From the NCBI GenBank assembly GCA_025350695.1, contig JANXXI010000191.1, forward strand, positions 1 through 54,058: a stretch of 54,058 nt of DNA. The letters are read 5' to 3'. The notes under the pieces were generated by a model. The model saw only the letters and a program-made list of their open reading frames with translations. It did no database searches and was not told the DNA's origin. The translations under genes and the position numbers were made by a program. Source of the DNA: Acidobacteriota bacterium (lineage in GTDB: Bacteria > Acidobacteriota > Terriglobia > Bryobacterales > Bryobacteraceae). Below, piece after piece: positions 25,696-34,659 of the stretch (position 1 is the stretch's first letter; each line of letters starts with the position of its first letter).

Positions 25696-26682
25696 ATGCC
25701 TGAATCGAAATCACTTGAGCCGACTATTGGGCCGATCAACCGTGAGGAATTGAACCAAGATCTGGGACTGGGCGGCCGGTTGGCAAATCAAGCCCTGCGC
25801 TCGATGAATCAGGACGGCACCTTCAATGTAGACCGTTACGGCACCCCGAAGTGGGAGGCCATCAACGTCTACCACTTGCTGTTAACTATTTCCTGGACCA
25901 AATTTCTAGGCATGGTGGTGCTGGCATACCTGTCGGTGAATACTCTTTTTGCGATAGGCTACATGCTGTGTGGCCATGGCGCGGTCGCCGGCGTAAACGA
26001 ATCGTCGCGCTTGATCCGGTTTCTGGAGTGTTTCTTCTTTAGCGTTCAAACTCTCGTGACTATCGGCTACGGAAAGATGACGCCCGAGGGAATTCCCGCA
26101 AATTTGTTGGTGGCAGTGGAGGCGCTCAGCGGGCTTATGGGATTTGCGCTCGCCACCGGATTACTGTTTGCCCGATTCTCACGACCTATAGCCCGGCTCC
26201 GGTTCAGCCGAAGCGCTGTGGTTGCGCCGTTCTTGGGAGGCAAGGCCCTGATGTTCCGTTTGGCCAATTCCAGCAGCAACGAACTGGCGGAAGTCCGCGC
26301 ACGGGTAACCTTGCTTCGATTTGAAGAACGGGATGGAAAGAGGGCGCGTAAGTTCCATCAGTTGACGCTTGAACGCGAACGCGTTACTTTTTTTCCCGTT
26401 CAGTGGGTAGTGGTTCATCCGATTGACGAAACAAGCCCGTTCTTCGGCCAAACGGAAGAAGAGGTAATCCGTAGCCAGCCGGAGATCATGGTGCTGATCA
26501 GCGCCATTGATGAAACGTTTATGCAGACCGTGCACTCGCGATTTTCGTATCGGCTGGACGAAATTGTCTACGGCGCAAAGTTCCGCGATGTGTATGAGAC
26601 CGCGCCTGACGGCCGCATCCGCCTCGACGTCCGCCGCCTTGACGAGTATGACGCCGTCCAATTTCCCGCCAAGCCGAAGTAG
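25696..26682 (+). CDS. KirBac-type inward-rectifier potassium channel
   Basis: A 328-residue potassium channel. Residues 69-92 form the outer helix, residues 108-120 the pore helix, and Thr-Ile-Gly-Tyr-Gly at 122-126 is the K+ selectivity filter. Inner helix about 135-160. The C-terminal immunoglobulin-like cytoplasmic domain (residues ~165-310) is intact, ending with a family-typical acidic-basic tail. KirBac channels gate by ligand and lipid and are common in soil bacteria. Upstream a TATCAT box lies about 18 bases before the ATG. It stops 1 base from the convergent CFA synthase stop. Confidence 0.95.
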   Translation: MPESKSLEPTIGPINREELNQDLGLGGRLANQALRSMNQDGTFNVDRYGTPKWEAINVYHLLLTISWTKFLGMVVLAYLSVNTLFAIGYMLCGHGAVAGVNESSRLIRFLECFFFSVQTLVTIGYGKMTPEGIPANLLVAVEALSGLMGFALATGLLFARFSRPIARLRFSRSAVVAPFLGGKALMFRLANSSSNELAEVRARVTLLRFEERDGKRARKFHQLTLERERVTFFPVQWVVVHPIDETSPFFGQTEEEVIRSQPEIMVLISAIDETFMQTVHSRFSYRLDEIVYGAKFRDVYETAPDGRIRLDVRRLDEYDAVQFPAKPK

Positions 26683-26683
26683 C

Positions 26684-27946
26684 TCAAGAACGCTTCGAAG
26701 CCATAGCTCGAGCCGATTCCAAGCGGAACTCTTCCCCACTCAAAACGCGCCCCGAGTAGGACTTTGTAAACACCAACTGAACTGTACTCACGTGCCTTTC
26801 AAGAAACGCGCCCTCGCAATAGGCCAGGTAGAATTCCCACATTCGGGTGAAGTTCTCGTCGAACCCAAGGTTCCGCACGGCCCCAAGATTCCGCATGAAC
26901 CGCCGCCGCCACTCATCAAGCGTGCGAGCGTAGTGCAGCCCCATGTCCTCGGCATTGAATAGCGCCAATCGCGTCGCCCGCGAAGTCGACTTCATAATCT
27001 CCGTCATGCTGGCCAATTCGCCGCCGGGGAATATGTATTTTTGGATCCAATCGCTCGACCTGTGATAGGCAGGGAACTTCTGATCCAGCATCGTAATCGT
27101 TTGCATCAGCATGGTCCCGTCGGGCTTCAACAGCCGGTCGCAAGTGGAAAAGAACTCGTCGTAAAAATCGAGGCCAACCGCCTCAAACATTTCAATGCTG
27201 ACGATCTTATCGTAACTTCCTTTCAGTTTCCGGTAATCTTCCATCAGCAGTTTAATTCGCTGGCCCTCTGGGTCGAAATCGCCAAAGCGCCCGGCGGCCC
27301 AATCGTGTTGTTGTTGGCTGATGGTGGTCGTTGTTACGTGAGCCCCATATTTCGATGCTGCGTGTAGGGCAAAACCACCCCAACCCGTCCCGATTTCAAG
27401 TACCCGATCCCCCGGCTGCAATTGTAATTTCCGGCAAATCCGTTCCAGCTTATTGAACTGCGCGCGTTCGAGCGAATCGGATGCCGACTCAAACCACCCG
27501 CACGAATACATCATGCTGTCGTCTAAGAATAGGCCGAAAAATTCATTCGACAGATCGTAGTGAGCCTGAATGTTCTGCTTGCTGCGAGTCACCGTATTCG
27601 ATTTCAAAACGTGTTGAATCCGGTTGCCGGCCCGGCTAAACGCACTGAACCAGGAATTGTTGTTTTCTAAGTAATCTAGGTTGCGAACCGCCAGACGAAT
27701 GACATTCGCCACATCCGGAGAAGTCCATTCTCCTGCCATGTAGGATTCCCCAATTCCAATGTCGCCGTCTAGCAAAGCCCGGCGGAAAAACTGGGAATCG
27801 TGAACGGTAATCACAGCATGCAGGTAATCAGACTTGGCTCCAAAGTGGTGAGTAACGCCTCGGTTGGTCAATTCCAAATGGCCTTGCTTCAAGCCGCCCA
27901 AAGCCTTCAAAAAGATAGATTCAGCCGCATTTGTCAGATTGAACAC
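26684..27946 (-). CDS. Cyclopropane-fatty-acyl-phospholipid synthase
   Basis: A 420-residue SAM-dependent enzyme that adds a methylene or methyl group to the double bond of phospholipid acyl chains. The N-terminal lid region (residues 1-120) is followed by 'His-Tyr-Asp-Leu-Ser-Asn-Glu-Phe' (129-136), 'Met-Met-Tyr-Ser-Cys' and the SAM-binding motif at 182-191, then 'Tyr-Asp-x-Ile-Val-Ser-Ile-Glu-Met-Phe-Glu'. The start is the GTG at 27946, with AGGAGG 9 bases upstream, and it overlaps the DUF1365 stop by one base (TAGTG). A longer frame from 27994 would overlap the upstream gene by 49 bases. Third gene of an FAD oxidoreductase-DUF1365-CFA operon. Note the second CFA-type enzyme at 31303. Confidence 0.92.
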   Translation of the reverse strand: MFNLTNAAESIFLKALGGLKQGHLELTNRGVTHHFGAKSDYLHAVITVHDSQFFRRALLDGDIGIGESYMAGEWTSPDVANVIRLAVRNLDYLENNNSWFSAFSRAGNRIQHVLKSNTVTRSKQNIQAHYDLSNEFFGLFLDDSMMYSCGWFESASDSLERAQFNKLERICRKLQLQPGDRVLEIGTGWGGFALHAASKYGAHVTTTTISQQQHDWAAGRFGDFDPEGQRIKLLMEDYRKLKGSYDKIVSIEMFEAVGLDFYDEFFSTCDRLLKPDGTMLMQTITMLDQKFPAYHRSSDWIQKYIFPGGELASMTEIMKSTSRATRLALFNAEDMGLHYARTLDEWRRRFMRNLGAVRNLGFDENFTRMWEFYLAYCEGAFLERHVSTVQLVFTKSYSGRVLSGEEFRLESARAMASKRS

Positions 27947-28701
27947 TAGGCTCGCCTCCTCGCTGGATGATCGAATACCGGTACACCTTTCCAAAGTAAT
28001 TTAGCAGCCTGCCAATGAATTCGCCACACCACCATCAAAGTTGTTAGCGGGAACCGAATCAGGTTGCTGACCAAATTGGGTTCGTTCCACACTTTCCTTG
28101 TTAGGGTCATCGAGGCATCAAACTTCGGTTGTCCGCCTTCGCTTACACCGATATGAACCGTTGTTGTTTCAGCGGGATCCGTGAAGTTGAATTCATAACC
28201 CAACTCCATTGGCAGAAAAGGCGAGACATGGAATTCCTTCCCGGTGCGATAGCGAAAGCCAACGCCAGCCGGAATTCGGCACGCTTCGTGCAGCCAATAA
28301 TTGTGGGTTTCGCCGAAAGTATTATTCACCTCAGCCAAAACCATCTCCAACCTGCCCTCCCGGCCATAACAGTAAAAGAACGATATTGGATTGAAAACAT
28401 AACCCAGATAGCGAAGCTGCGTCATTAAGAAGATCTTTCCCGCGGGCAATTTCAGACCATGGGCGGCGGCATCTTTTTCAAGCCGCTTCCGGATTGACAA
28501 GCCTGAATCCCCAAAATGATCGCGATCCGCAAAACTAGCCCAATTGAACCGGTTGTAGCTTGCGACCCGAAATTTAGCGAATAGCTGAGGCAACTGGTCG
28601 ATGTCCAGATATGCGAGGTAAATAGGGTAAGTAAATTCGTGAGGAGCCGGCGTTAGCCGTCGATGAAATAGCTGGCCCTCGTAGATGGAAGATTCAAGCA
28701 T
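27946..28701 (-). CDS. DUF1365-family protein
   Basis: A 251-residue protein with the DUF1365 signature: N-terminal 'His-x-Arg-x-x-Pro-x-x-His-x-Phe-x-Tyr', then 'Phe-Leu-Met-Thr-Gln-x-Arg-Tyr-x-Gly-Tyr-x-Phe-Asn-Pro-x-Ser-Phe-Phe-Tyr' in the middle. It is always found next to a flavin oxidoreductase and CFA synthase in many bacteria but its reaction is unknown. The ATG overlaps the oxidoreductase stop in TGATG, and its own stop overlaps the CFA start, so all three are translationally coupled. Confidence 0.9.
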   Translation of the reverse strand: MLESSIYEGQLFHRRLTPAPHEFTYPIYLAYLDIDQLPQLFAKFRVASYNRFNWASFADRDHFGDSGLSIRKRLEKDAAAHGLKLPAGKIFLMTQLRYLGYVFNPISFFYCYGREGRLEMVLAEVNNTFGETHNYWLHEACRIPAGVGFRYRTGKEFHVSPFLPMELGYEFNFTDPAETTTVHIGVSEGGQPKFDASMTLTRKVWNEPNLVSNLIRFPLTTLMVVWRIHWQAAKLLWKGVPVFDHPARRRA

Positions 28702-29927
28702 CAGCAATCAACTCCCAAACTTCGGGCCACGCGCATTCCGGAATTTAGCCCATCCTCGTGAAATCCGTAGAACCAATACGCTCCGCAATAGTGGACACCG
28801 TGATGACCGCTTATTTCCGGCCATCGCCCCTGGGCCGCGATGGCTTCGCGGGTGAAAAGCGGGTGGTAGTATTCTAACTTTTTAATCACCTTGGCCGGAT
28901 CAATCCGGGACACAGCGTTCAGGGTGACGCAGTACTGGGTCTGCCCGGGCAGCGTCTGCAGCCGGTTCATGTGATAGGTCAATGCCGCGGGTCCATCCGG
29001 TCCCAAAATACAGTTCCAGGAGGCACGCGCTAACCCGGGTTCGGGCAGCATCGTTTCGTCGGTATGCAGCCAAGCTTTATTCAGCGAAGTTTTGAAACTG
29101 CCCAGAATCTCTTGCTCCTTGTCCGTTGGTGACTTCAAAAGTCGCAGCGCTTCACTCGCTCGACAGGCGAAAACCACCTTATCAAACCTTTGTACGTTTC
29201 CGGAAGACATATGGATTTCAATGCCGGCACTTGTGGTATCGATGGATTGAATGTTCGCCCCCAGCACGACACGATCCCGAAATGGGCGGATGATGGGCTC
29301 AATGTAGCTGGAACTACCGCCTTTCACTGCCCGCCAAGTGTGGTGTTGATTGACACTCAGCAGGTTGTGATTGGCGAAAAAACGGATCAAAGTCAGGGCA
29401 GGGAATAGCTTCACCTGCCCAAATGACGTGGACCAAATGGCCGAAGCCATGGGAAAAAGATAAAGGTCTTGGAACGCTTGGCTAAACCCTTCGCGCTTGA
29501 GGTAGTCGCCCAGCGTGATGTCCTCACCGCTTTCAAGAAGCTTGCCCGCTTCGCGGTTGAACCGTAAGATGTCCAGTCCAAGCTTGTAGTGCCCGGGCCG
29601 AATCAAGTTTCGCCGGTCAGAAAAGAAGCCGCCCAGGCCGTTGCTTGAGTACCGGAAGCCAGTCGTTGGATCAAAGACGGAAAAGGACATATCGGAGTCC
29701 TGGGTCTCAACCCCAAGCTCGCTAAATAAACGAATTAAATTGGGGTAGGTGGCCTCGTTGTAGACAATAAATCCAGTGTCGATATGCAGCCCGTTCACTG
29801 CATGGGTATGCGTATGTCCGCCCAGTCGCTGTTCGTTTTCAAAAATCCACACTTCGTGCTTACGGCTCAGGTAATACGCCGCCGACATCCCGGCAATGCC
29901 TGCCCCAATTATTGCAATCCGGTTCAT
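28701..29927 (-). CDS. FAD-dependent amine-oxidase-like oxidoreductase
   Basis: A 408-residue flavoprotein of the flavin amine oxidase/phytoene-desaturase-like superfamily. The FAD-binding Gly-Ala-Gly-Ile-Ala-Gly is near residues 8-13, followed by the conserved 'Glu-Asn-Glu-x-Arg-Leu-Gly-Gly-His' motif. It is first in the operon with DUF1365 and CFA synthase. In other bacteria such genes act in making modified fatty acids (for example furan fatty acids in Rhodobacter), but identity here is inference. Start ATG without a nearby Shine-Dalgarno (GGAAAGG is 13 bases away); a TATAGT box lies 2 bases before the ATG. Confidence 0.88.
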   Translation of the reverse strand: MNRIAIIGAGIAGMSAAYYLSRKHEVWIFENEQRLGGHTHTHAVNGLHIDTGFIVYNEATYPNLIRLFSELGVETQDSDMSFSVFDPTTGFRYSSNGLGGFFSDRRNLIRPGHYKLGLDILRFNREAGKLLESGEDITLGDYLKREGFSQAFQDLYLFPMASAIWSTSFGQVKLFPALTLIRFFANHNLLSVNQHHTWRAVKGGSSSYIEPIIRPFRDRVVLGANIQSIDTTSAGIEIHMSSGNVQRFDKVVFACRASEALRLLKSPTDKEQEILGSFKTSLNKAWLHTDETMLPEPGLARASWNCILGPDGPAALTYHMNRLQTLPGQTQYCVTLNAVSRIDPAKVIKKLEYYHPLFTREAIAAQGRWPEISGHHGVHYCGAYWFYGFHEDGLNSGMRVARSLGVDC

Positions 29928-30068
29928 TGACTATAGTGGCCCTTTCCGATAGCCTCGATTAGAGTGAAATTTGACGAGTGCACGGCAAATCCTTTTTCTT
30001 CATATCTTCGTATGGATGTTAGGTAGGCTGCCTGGACTCATTTAGTTCGCGTCTATCAAGGCTAACGC

Positions 30069-30542
30069 ATGGCTGAATCTTTTTGGCAACGCCGCATTCG
30101 CGGTCCAGTAATCCAACTCTTGAAACAGGGCCTCACGCCAGAAAAGCTGGCCTTGACCATTGCCCTGGGGATCGTCCTAGGCACAATCCCAGTGCTGGGA
30201 TCCACCTCGATTACATGCGCGGCCGTGGCGGCTATACTGGGTCTGAATCAAGCTGCAATTCAGGGCGTTAATTACCTTGTTTATCCACTGCAAATAGCTT
30301 TCTTGATTCCTTTCCTGCGGCTCGGTTCCATGCTTTTCGGAGACAACGGCTTCCGCCTTGGACTGGAAGAAATCCAGACCATGGCCCAGTCCGGAGTTCT
30401 CAACGCGATAGCCACGTTGTGGAACGCCACTCTCCACGGGATTGCCGCTTGGGTGCTCATTGCAATCCCGGTGGCAGCGATCTTGTACTTCGCACTACGT
30501 CCGATTTTGAAGCTGGCCGCGCAAAGGCAGCATCCAACGTGA
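30069..30542 (+). CDS. DUF2062-family membrane protein
   Basis: A 157-residue protein with three or four hydrophobic segments and the DUF2062 signature 'Ala-Leu-Gly-Ile-Val-Leu-Gly-x-Ile-Pro' near residues 32-42. Function unknown. AAGG lies 8 bases before its ATG. It is the first gene of the rightward lipid operon; its stop overlaps the DUF1295 start (GTGA). Confidence 0.82.
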   Translation: MAESFWQRRIRGPVIQLLKQGLTPEKLALTIALGIVLGTIPVLGSTSITCAAVAAILGLNQAAIQGVNYLVYPLQIAFLIPFLRLGSMLFGDNGFRLGLEEIQTMAQSGVLNAIATLWNATLHGIAAWVLIAIPVAAILYFALRPILKLAAQRQHPT

Positions 30543-31306
30543 ACATGATTCTCACCGCCTGGGCCGCCGTCAGTCTATTGATGTTCCTACTTTGGCTGAT
30601 CCACTTTCCGCTGAAGAACGCCTCAATTGTGGATGCTGGTTGGGCTGCCGGCATCGCGCTCTGCGCCACTATCTTTACCTACTTAGGGCAGGGAAATGAA
30701 CAGCGTCGAATCCTGCTGACTGCGATGATTTGCTTTTGGGGTCTGCGCCTCGCCGGGCATTTGCTGCTCGATCGAGTCATTGGCCAGCCGGAGGAAGGCC
30801 GTTACGTTGCGCTAAGGGAAAAGTGGAAGACCAACATCGGGCTAAAATTTCTGGGTTTCTACCAACTGCAAGCTTTAACCTGCGCGATGCTGGCAACGCC
30901 GTTCTTTCTGGCCAGCCGGGACAACCGTCCATTGGAATTCACAGACTGGTTAGGCCTCATCATTTGGATCGCCGGCATCTGCGGAGAATCCGTTGCCGAT
31001 ACACAGCTTAAACGCTTCAAATCAGAGGCCAAAAACCGCGGCCTATCCTGCAGGACAGGGCTTTGGAATTACTCCCGCCACCCGAACTACTTCTTCGAAG
31101 GGTTAACCTGGGTGGGTTACGCCATCATTGCCCTTCCATCGCAGTGGGGAGCAGCCGGCCTAATAGCCCCAGCGATGATCCTGTTCTTCCTCCTACGCGT
31201 CACCGGCATTCCAGCCACCGAGGAGCACGCCCTAAAAAGCCGCCGGGATTACAGAGATTACCAAGCCACCACCAGCGCGTTTATTCCTTGGTTCAAGAAA
31301 GCATGA
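30539..31306 (+). CDS. DUF1295-family membrane protein (steroid-reductase-like)
   Basis: A 255-residue membrane protein with about six helices and the family C-terminal motif 'Gly-Leu-Trp-x-Tyr-Ser-Arg-His-Pro-Asn-Tyr-Phe-x-Glu', shared with 3-oxo-5-alpha-steroid 4-dehydrogenases and isoprenylcysteine methyltransferases. It may reduce a double bond in a lipid. The GTG at 30539 overlaps the previous stop; ATG at 30545 is an alternative. Its stop overlaps the methyltransferase ATG (ATGA), so the two are coupled. This pair is known from lipid-modification loci in several phyla. Confidence 0.9.
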   Translation: MNMILTAWAAVSLLMFLLWLIHFPLKNASIVDAGWAAGIALCATIFTYLGQGNEQRRILLTAMICFWGLRLAGHLLLDRVIGQPEEGRYVALREKWKTNIGLKFLGFYQLQALTCAMLATPFFLASRDNRPLEFTDWLGLIIWIAGICGESVADTQLKRFKSEAKNRGLSCRTGLWNYSRHPNYFFEGLTWVGYAIIALPSQWGAAGLIAPAMILFFLLRVTGIPATEEHALKSRRDYRDYQATTSAFIPWFKKA

Positions 31307-32349
31307 GCGACATTAAACCTCCGTTTTATTGGGCCTTGCTCGACAAAAACATAATCCCCGATTGGATCATTCGTCCCGCCATCAGACGCCTGAATCGTAT
31401 CCGCCTAAAAGGCGAAGCCGAACCTACGCCGGAAATGCAGCGCCAGCGGCTGATGAGGTTTGTGGAAGAGCTTCGCGCCAGTGAAATTGCCGTGAATACC
31501 GGAGAAGCCAACGAACAGCATTACGAAGTACCCACGCGATTCTACGAACTGGTGCTTGGAGCCCGACGAAAGTACAGTTGCGCTTATTGGCCTAGCGGCG
31601 TATCGACACTCGATCAGGCTGAAGAGGCGATGCTCAAACTCACGGCCGAACGCGCCCGGATTCTAGACGGTCATAACATTCTGGACGTTGGCTGCGGCTG
31701 GGGAGCGCTGTCCCTCTATTTGGCTGAGAAGTTTCCAAATTCCAGAGTCACTGGGGTTTCTAATTCCAGGACACAGCGCGAGTACATCCTGGGTCAAGCT
31801 GCGAAGCGCGGACTAAAGAATCTAGACATTGTAACGGCCAACATGGTCACCTTCGAGGCTCCAGATACTTATGACCGTATCGTCAGTGTCGAGATGTTCG
31901 AGCACATGCGCAACTACGACAAGCTCCTCGAAAAAGTATCTCGATGGATGAAGCCTGAGGCGCTGTTATTCGTTCATGTCTTTTCCCACTACCGCTTCGC
32001 CTACCCATTTGCCGTGAAAGACGGAACGGATTGGATGGCGGAATATTTCTTCACCGGCGGCTTGATGCCGAGCGACGATCTATTGCTCTATTTTCAAAAG
32101 GACGTGACCTGTCTTGACCATTGGCTGATGAGCGGTGTCCACTACGAAAAGACAGCTCGGGCCTGGCTAGATAAGATGGATCAGCACAAGCCAGAAATCA
32201 TGGATGAGTTCACCAAGACCTACGGCCATGAGGCTCTCGCCCATTTCGCCCGTTGGCGTATATTTTTCATGGCAGTTGAGGAAGTGTGGGGGTTTGCGGA
32301 CGGCAACGAATGGACCGTGTCACACTATCTATTTGAACGGAAACGATAG
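31303..32349 (+). CDS. Second CFA-synthase-family SAM methyltransferase
   Basis: A 348-residue SAM-dependent enzyme with 'Gln-His-Tyr-Glu-Val-Pro-Thr-Arg-Phe-Tyr' (72-81), 'Tyr-Ser-Cys-Ala-Tyr-Trp' and the SAM motif Ile-Leu-Asp-Val-Gly-Cys-Gly-Trp-Gly (126-134), then 'Ile-Val-Ser-Val-Glu-Met-Phe-Glu-His'. It belongs to the CFA family but is distinct from the gene at 26684, with a short N-terminal region. It is coupled to DUF1295 by ATGA. Two divergent CFA-type genes in one locus suggest a multi-step fatty-acid modification rather than simple cyclopropanation. Product unknown. Confidence 0.9.
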   Translation: MSDIKPPFYWALLDKNIIPDWIIRPAIRRLNRIRLKGEAEPTPEMQRQRLMRFVEELRASEIAVNTGEANEQHYEVPTRFYELVLGARRKYSCAYWPSGVSTLDQAEEAMLKLTAERARILDGHNILDVGCGWGALSLYLAEKFPNSRVTGVSNSRTQREYILGQAAKRGLKNLDIVTANMVTFEAPDTYDRIVSVEMFEHMRNYDKLLEKVSRWMKPEALLFVHVFSHYRFAYPFAVKDGTDWMAEYFFTGGLMPSDDLLLYFQKDVTCLDHWLMSGVHYEKTARAWLDKMDQHKPEIMDEFTKTYGHEALAHFARWRIFFMAVEEVWGFADGNEWTVSHYLFERKR

Positions 32350-32350
32350 C

Positions 32351-33016
32351 ATGCCTCAACATCTGACCTTTTTCCATACAGCGGCCGGCAACGCTGCAAC
32401 GCTCGAAACTCTTGTAGCCGAAATTGCCCCTGATGTGAAAGTGAAACACGTCTTCAGTCAGGAGTTTTTGGACGAAGCTGTAAAGGCCGGCTCCATGTCG
32501 CAAGAGTTGGAACAACGCATTGTGGAGAGGTTATTGGCCGAGGCAGGTACAGGCGCGGATTTAGTCGTCCTTACGTGCTCAACGGTAGGCGCCGCGGCCG
32601 AAACCGCCAAGGAACGGAGCAAGGTTCCAATTCAGCGAATCGACAAGGCGATGGCCGAAGCCGCCGTGGCCTCAGGACCTCGCATTCTCGTCGCCGCTTG
32701 TCTTCAAAGTACGGTTGGTCCAACTAGCGACCTGATTCGCTCCGTCGCCAAAGAACAGGGCAAGCAAATCACGATCGAAGTCATCCTGCTTTCTGACGCG
32801 TGGCCCATTTTGCAAGCGGGCAATCCGGAAGGCTATGCGGCCGCCATTGCCGAAGGGCTTCGTCCAGTGGCGCCCCAAGCCGATGTTATTGTGCTGGCGC
32901 AGGCCTCAATGGCGAAGGCCGCGGAACTCTTGACAGACCTACCCATCCCTATACTCTCAAGCCCACGCCTCGGCGTGGAGGCAGCCATCAAACAACTGCG
33001 GAATAACTCTCGCTAA
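32351..33016 (+). CDS. Asp/Glu/hydantoin racemase-like protein
   Basis: A 221-residue alpha/beta protein with the racemase-fold motif 'Val-Leu-Thr-Cys-Ser-Thr-Val-Gly' (Cys76) and a C-terminal 'Ser-Ser-Pro-Arg-Leu-Gly' (203-208) where the second catalytic Cys would be. Two-base racemases use a Cys pair; with only one, racemisation is doubtful and another reaction or a regulatory role is likely. It starts 1 base after the methyltransferase stop, so it is in the lipid operon, but a link is unclear. Its end overlaps the AAA ATPase gene by 29 bases. Confidence 0.75.
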   Translation: MPQHLTFFHTAAGNAATLETLVAEIAPDVKVKHVFSQEFLDEAVKAGSMSQELEQRIVERLLAEAGTGADLVVLTCSTVGAAAETAKERSKVPIQRIDKAMAEAAVASGPRILVAACLQSTVGPTSDLIRSVAKEQGKQITIEVILLSDAWPILQAGNPEGYAAAIAEGLRPVAPQADVIVLAQASMAKAAELLTDLPIPILSSPRLGVEAAIKQLRNNSR

Positions 33017-34613
33017 CTGCCCGGTAGCTCCGAAGAGTCTTGCGCTGTGACTTAGCGAATTCTTCCAACTCCTCATCGTGCTTGGCTTCCTGTTGCTCCT
33101 GTAGCACTTCCCCTATCGCTACACGGACATCGTCAAAATTCAAACCTGACCGGCAATCGTTTTGAATGCAATACTCCATCTTGTTCGCGGTAGCCCTATC
33201 GGCAATATTCTGGATGAGCGCGCCACTGGCCAGATCCTTCAACAGAAAATAGGAGGTTGAAGGTGTCTCATCGAATTGTAATTCGTACAGTCGAAGCCTG
33301 GGAGCAAACAGTTCCGAGGCTGCAAAAGCGCTCAGGTCGTCCAACGTTAATCCATCTTCAAGGAACACCCCATCGAAATGGATTCGAAAGATGACGCGGC
33401 TAGCTGCTTCATCCGGACGTGTCACGCGAATACGGCGGTCAATACGGCCGGGCCGTGTAATTGCCAGGTCCAGCGACTCGGGACGATTGGTCGCCAGCAT
33501 AACGAATGCGCCGCTTTCTTCCATGCCGTCCATTTCCGCCAGCAGAGACGGAACCAGGGTGAAGAACTGTTCCTTCGATCCTGAGGGCCTGCGCTTGAAA
33601 AGTGCGTCGGCCTCGTCGAAGAACAATACGGCCGGATAGCCCTTCTGCTCTTTCCACCGGCGCGCCTCATCGAACAGCGATTTTACAGCCTTCTCAGAGT
33701 TGCCAAGGAATTGATCCAGCAATTGATGCCCCTTAACGTACTTGAAGCCTGCGTCATCCGCCTTGCGATGGTATAACGCGGCCATTAAGCGGACTACCGC
33801 CTTACCAAGCAGAGTTTTGCCGCATCCGGGCGGGCCATACAGCAACACTCCACGGCTGCGCTGCCGTTTAAATAGCCGGAACAGTTCCGGATACAGCACG
33901 GGCCACTGAATCGCCCGCACCAATTCGCGCTTTGCGTCCTCCTGGCCACCTATCTCTCCCCACACGCCATCCAGCGATTTGTTAAAGACGTCCGATTTGG
34001 TGTCGAACCCCAACAGTTCCAGTGGCTGATGCGAGTCAGCAGCCAACCGCCGCCAAATTCTTCCTCCAAACCGGACGAGATAAGTTTCAGAACCTTCTTC
34101 AGTTTCTTTGGTGATGCCCATCTCAACATGTTCCCCAACCGGCAACGTTTCAAGATCTGCCACGGGCATGCCATCCCGAAAGGCGTAGGCCGATTCCTGA
34201 TTCATTGGAACTTCAACGGTTTCACCTTGTGCTGACGGAATTTCATAGGCGCCTGCGGGAACGATTTTGTCGATTTCCCACTGGCAGCTTCTCCAATTAA
34301 AGTTTGAAATTCGGAAGCCATACGCTTCTATCGCAGGACGATTATCTTCCGTTTGCGACGGCACTGGCATGAAGTTTGAGGACCCCACGCCCGTACGCCC
34401 CCAGCGCGCGGTAAACCATTGGGCCTGCTCGCTGGCATCGACCGGCGCCAAGGCGAACGCAGCCAATTGGTCGTCACTACTTAACGCGGTGACGTGCAGT
34501 GCAAACGCTGGCTGCTGGTGTTCGTCATTCCGAGCCAACTCAAAATGTTCGTAACAAAACTCAACAACCGTTGCGCCTTCCTTCAACGGCACGCGATTTC
34601 CAGAACAAATCAT
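32988..34613 (-). CDS. AAA+ ATPase of the ARC/Mpa/Cdc48-like type
   Basis: A 541-residue ATPase. Walker A Gly-Pro-Pro-Gly-Cys-Gly-Lys-Thr (260-267), Walker B Leu-Phe-Phe-Asp-Glu-Ala-Asp (about 330-336), the sensor Ala-Thr-Asn-Arg (about 374-377) and arginine fingers near 387-390 are intact. A pore-loop-like 'Lys-Tyr-Val-Lys-Gly' precedes. The C-terminal helical part resembles proteasome-associated ARC/Mpa ATPases, with 'Ser-Gly-Ala-Leu-Ile-Gln-Asn-Ile' and a following 'Gly-Leu-Asn-Phe-Asp-Asp' pattern. The N-terminal 215 residues are beta-rich, with no clear coiled coil, and are not recognised. The C-terminus is not the GQYL of ARC. No proteasome, Pup or ligase gene is here. AGGCGG precedes the ATG. 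Confidence 0.88.
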   Translation of the reverse strand: MICSGNRVPLKEGATVVEFCYEHFELARNDEHQQPAFALHVTALSSDDQLAAFALAPVDASEQAQWFTARWGRTGVGSSNFMPVPSQTEDNRPAIEAYGFRISNFNWRSCQWEIDKIVPAGAYEIPSAQGETVEVPMNQESAYAFRDGMPVADLETLPVGEHVEMGITKETEEGSETYLVRFGGRIWRRLAADSHQPLELLGFDTKSDVFNKSLDGVWGEIGGQEDAKRELVRAIQWPVLYPELFRLFKRQRSRGVLLYGPPGCGKTLLGKAVVRLMAALYHRKADDAGFKYVKGHQLLDQFLGNSEKAVKSLFDEARRWKEQKGYPAVLFFDEADALFKRRPSGSKEQFFTLVPSLLAEMDGMEESGAFVMLATNRPESLDLAITRPGRIDRRIRVTRPDEAASRVIFRIHFDGVFLEDGLTLDDLSAFAASELFAPRLRLYELQFDETPSTSYFLLKDLASGALIQNIADRATANKMEYCIQNDCRSGLNFDDVRVAIGEVLQEQQEAKHDEELEEFAKSQRKTLRSYRAVSESYSAVV

Positions 34614-34659
34614 CTACCGCCTATTTTAGCGCTCAATCTCTTGATACAATCCCTTAGTT

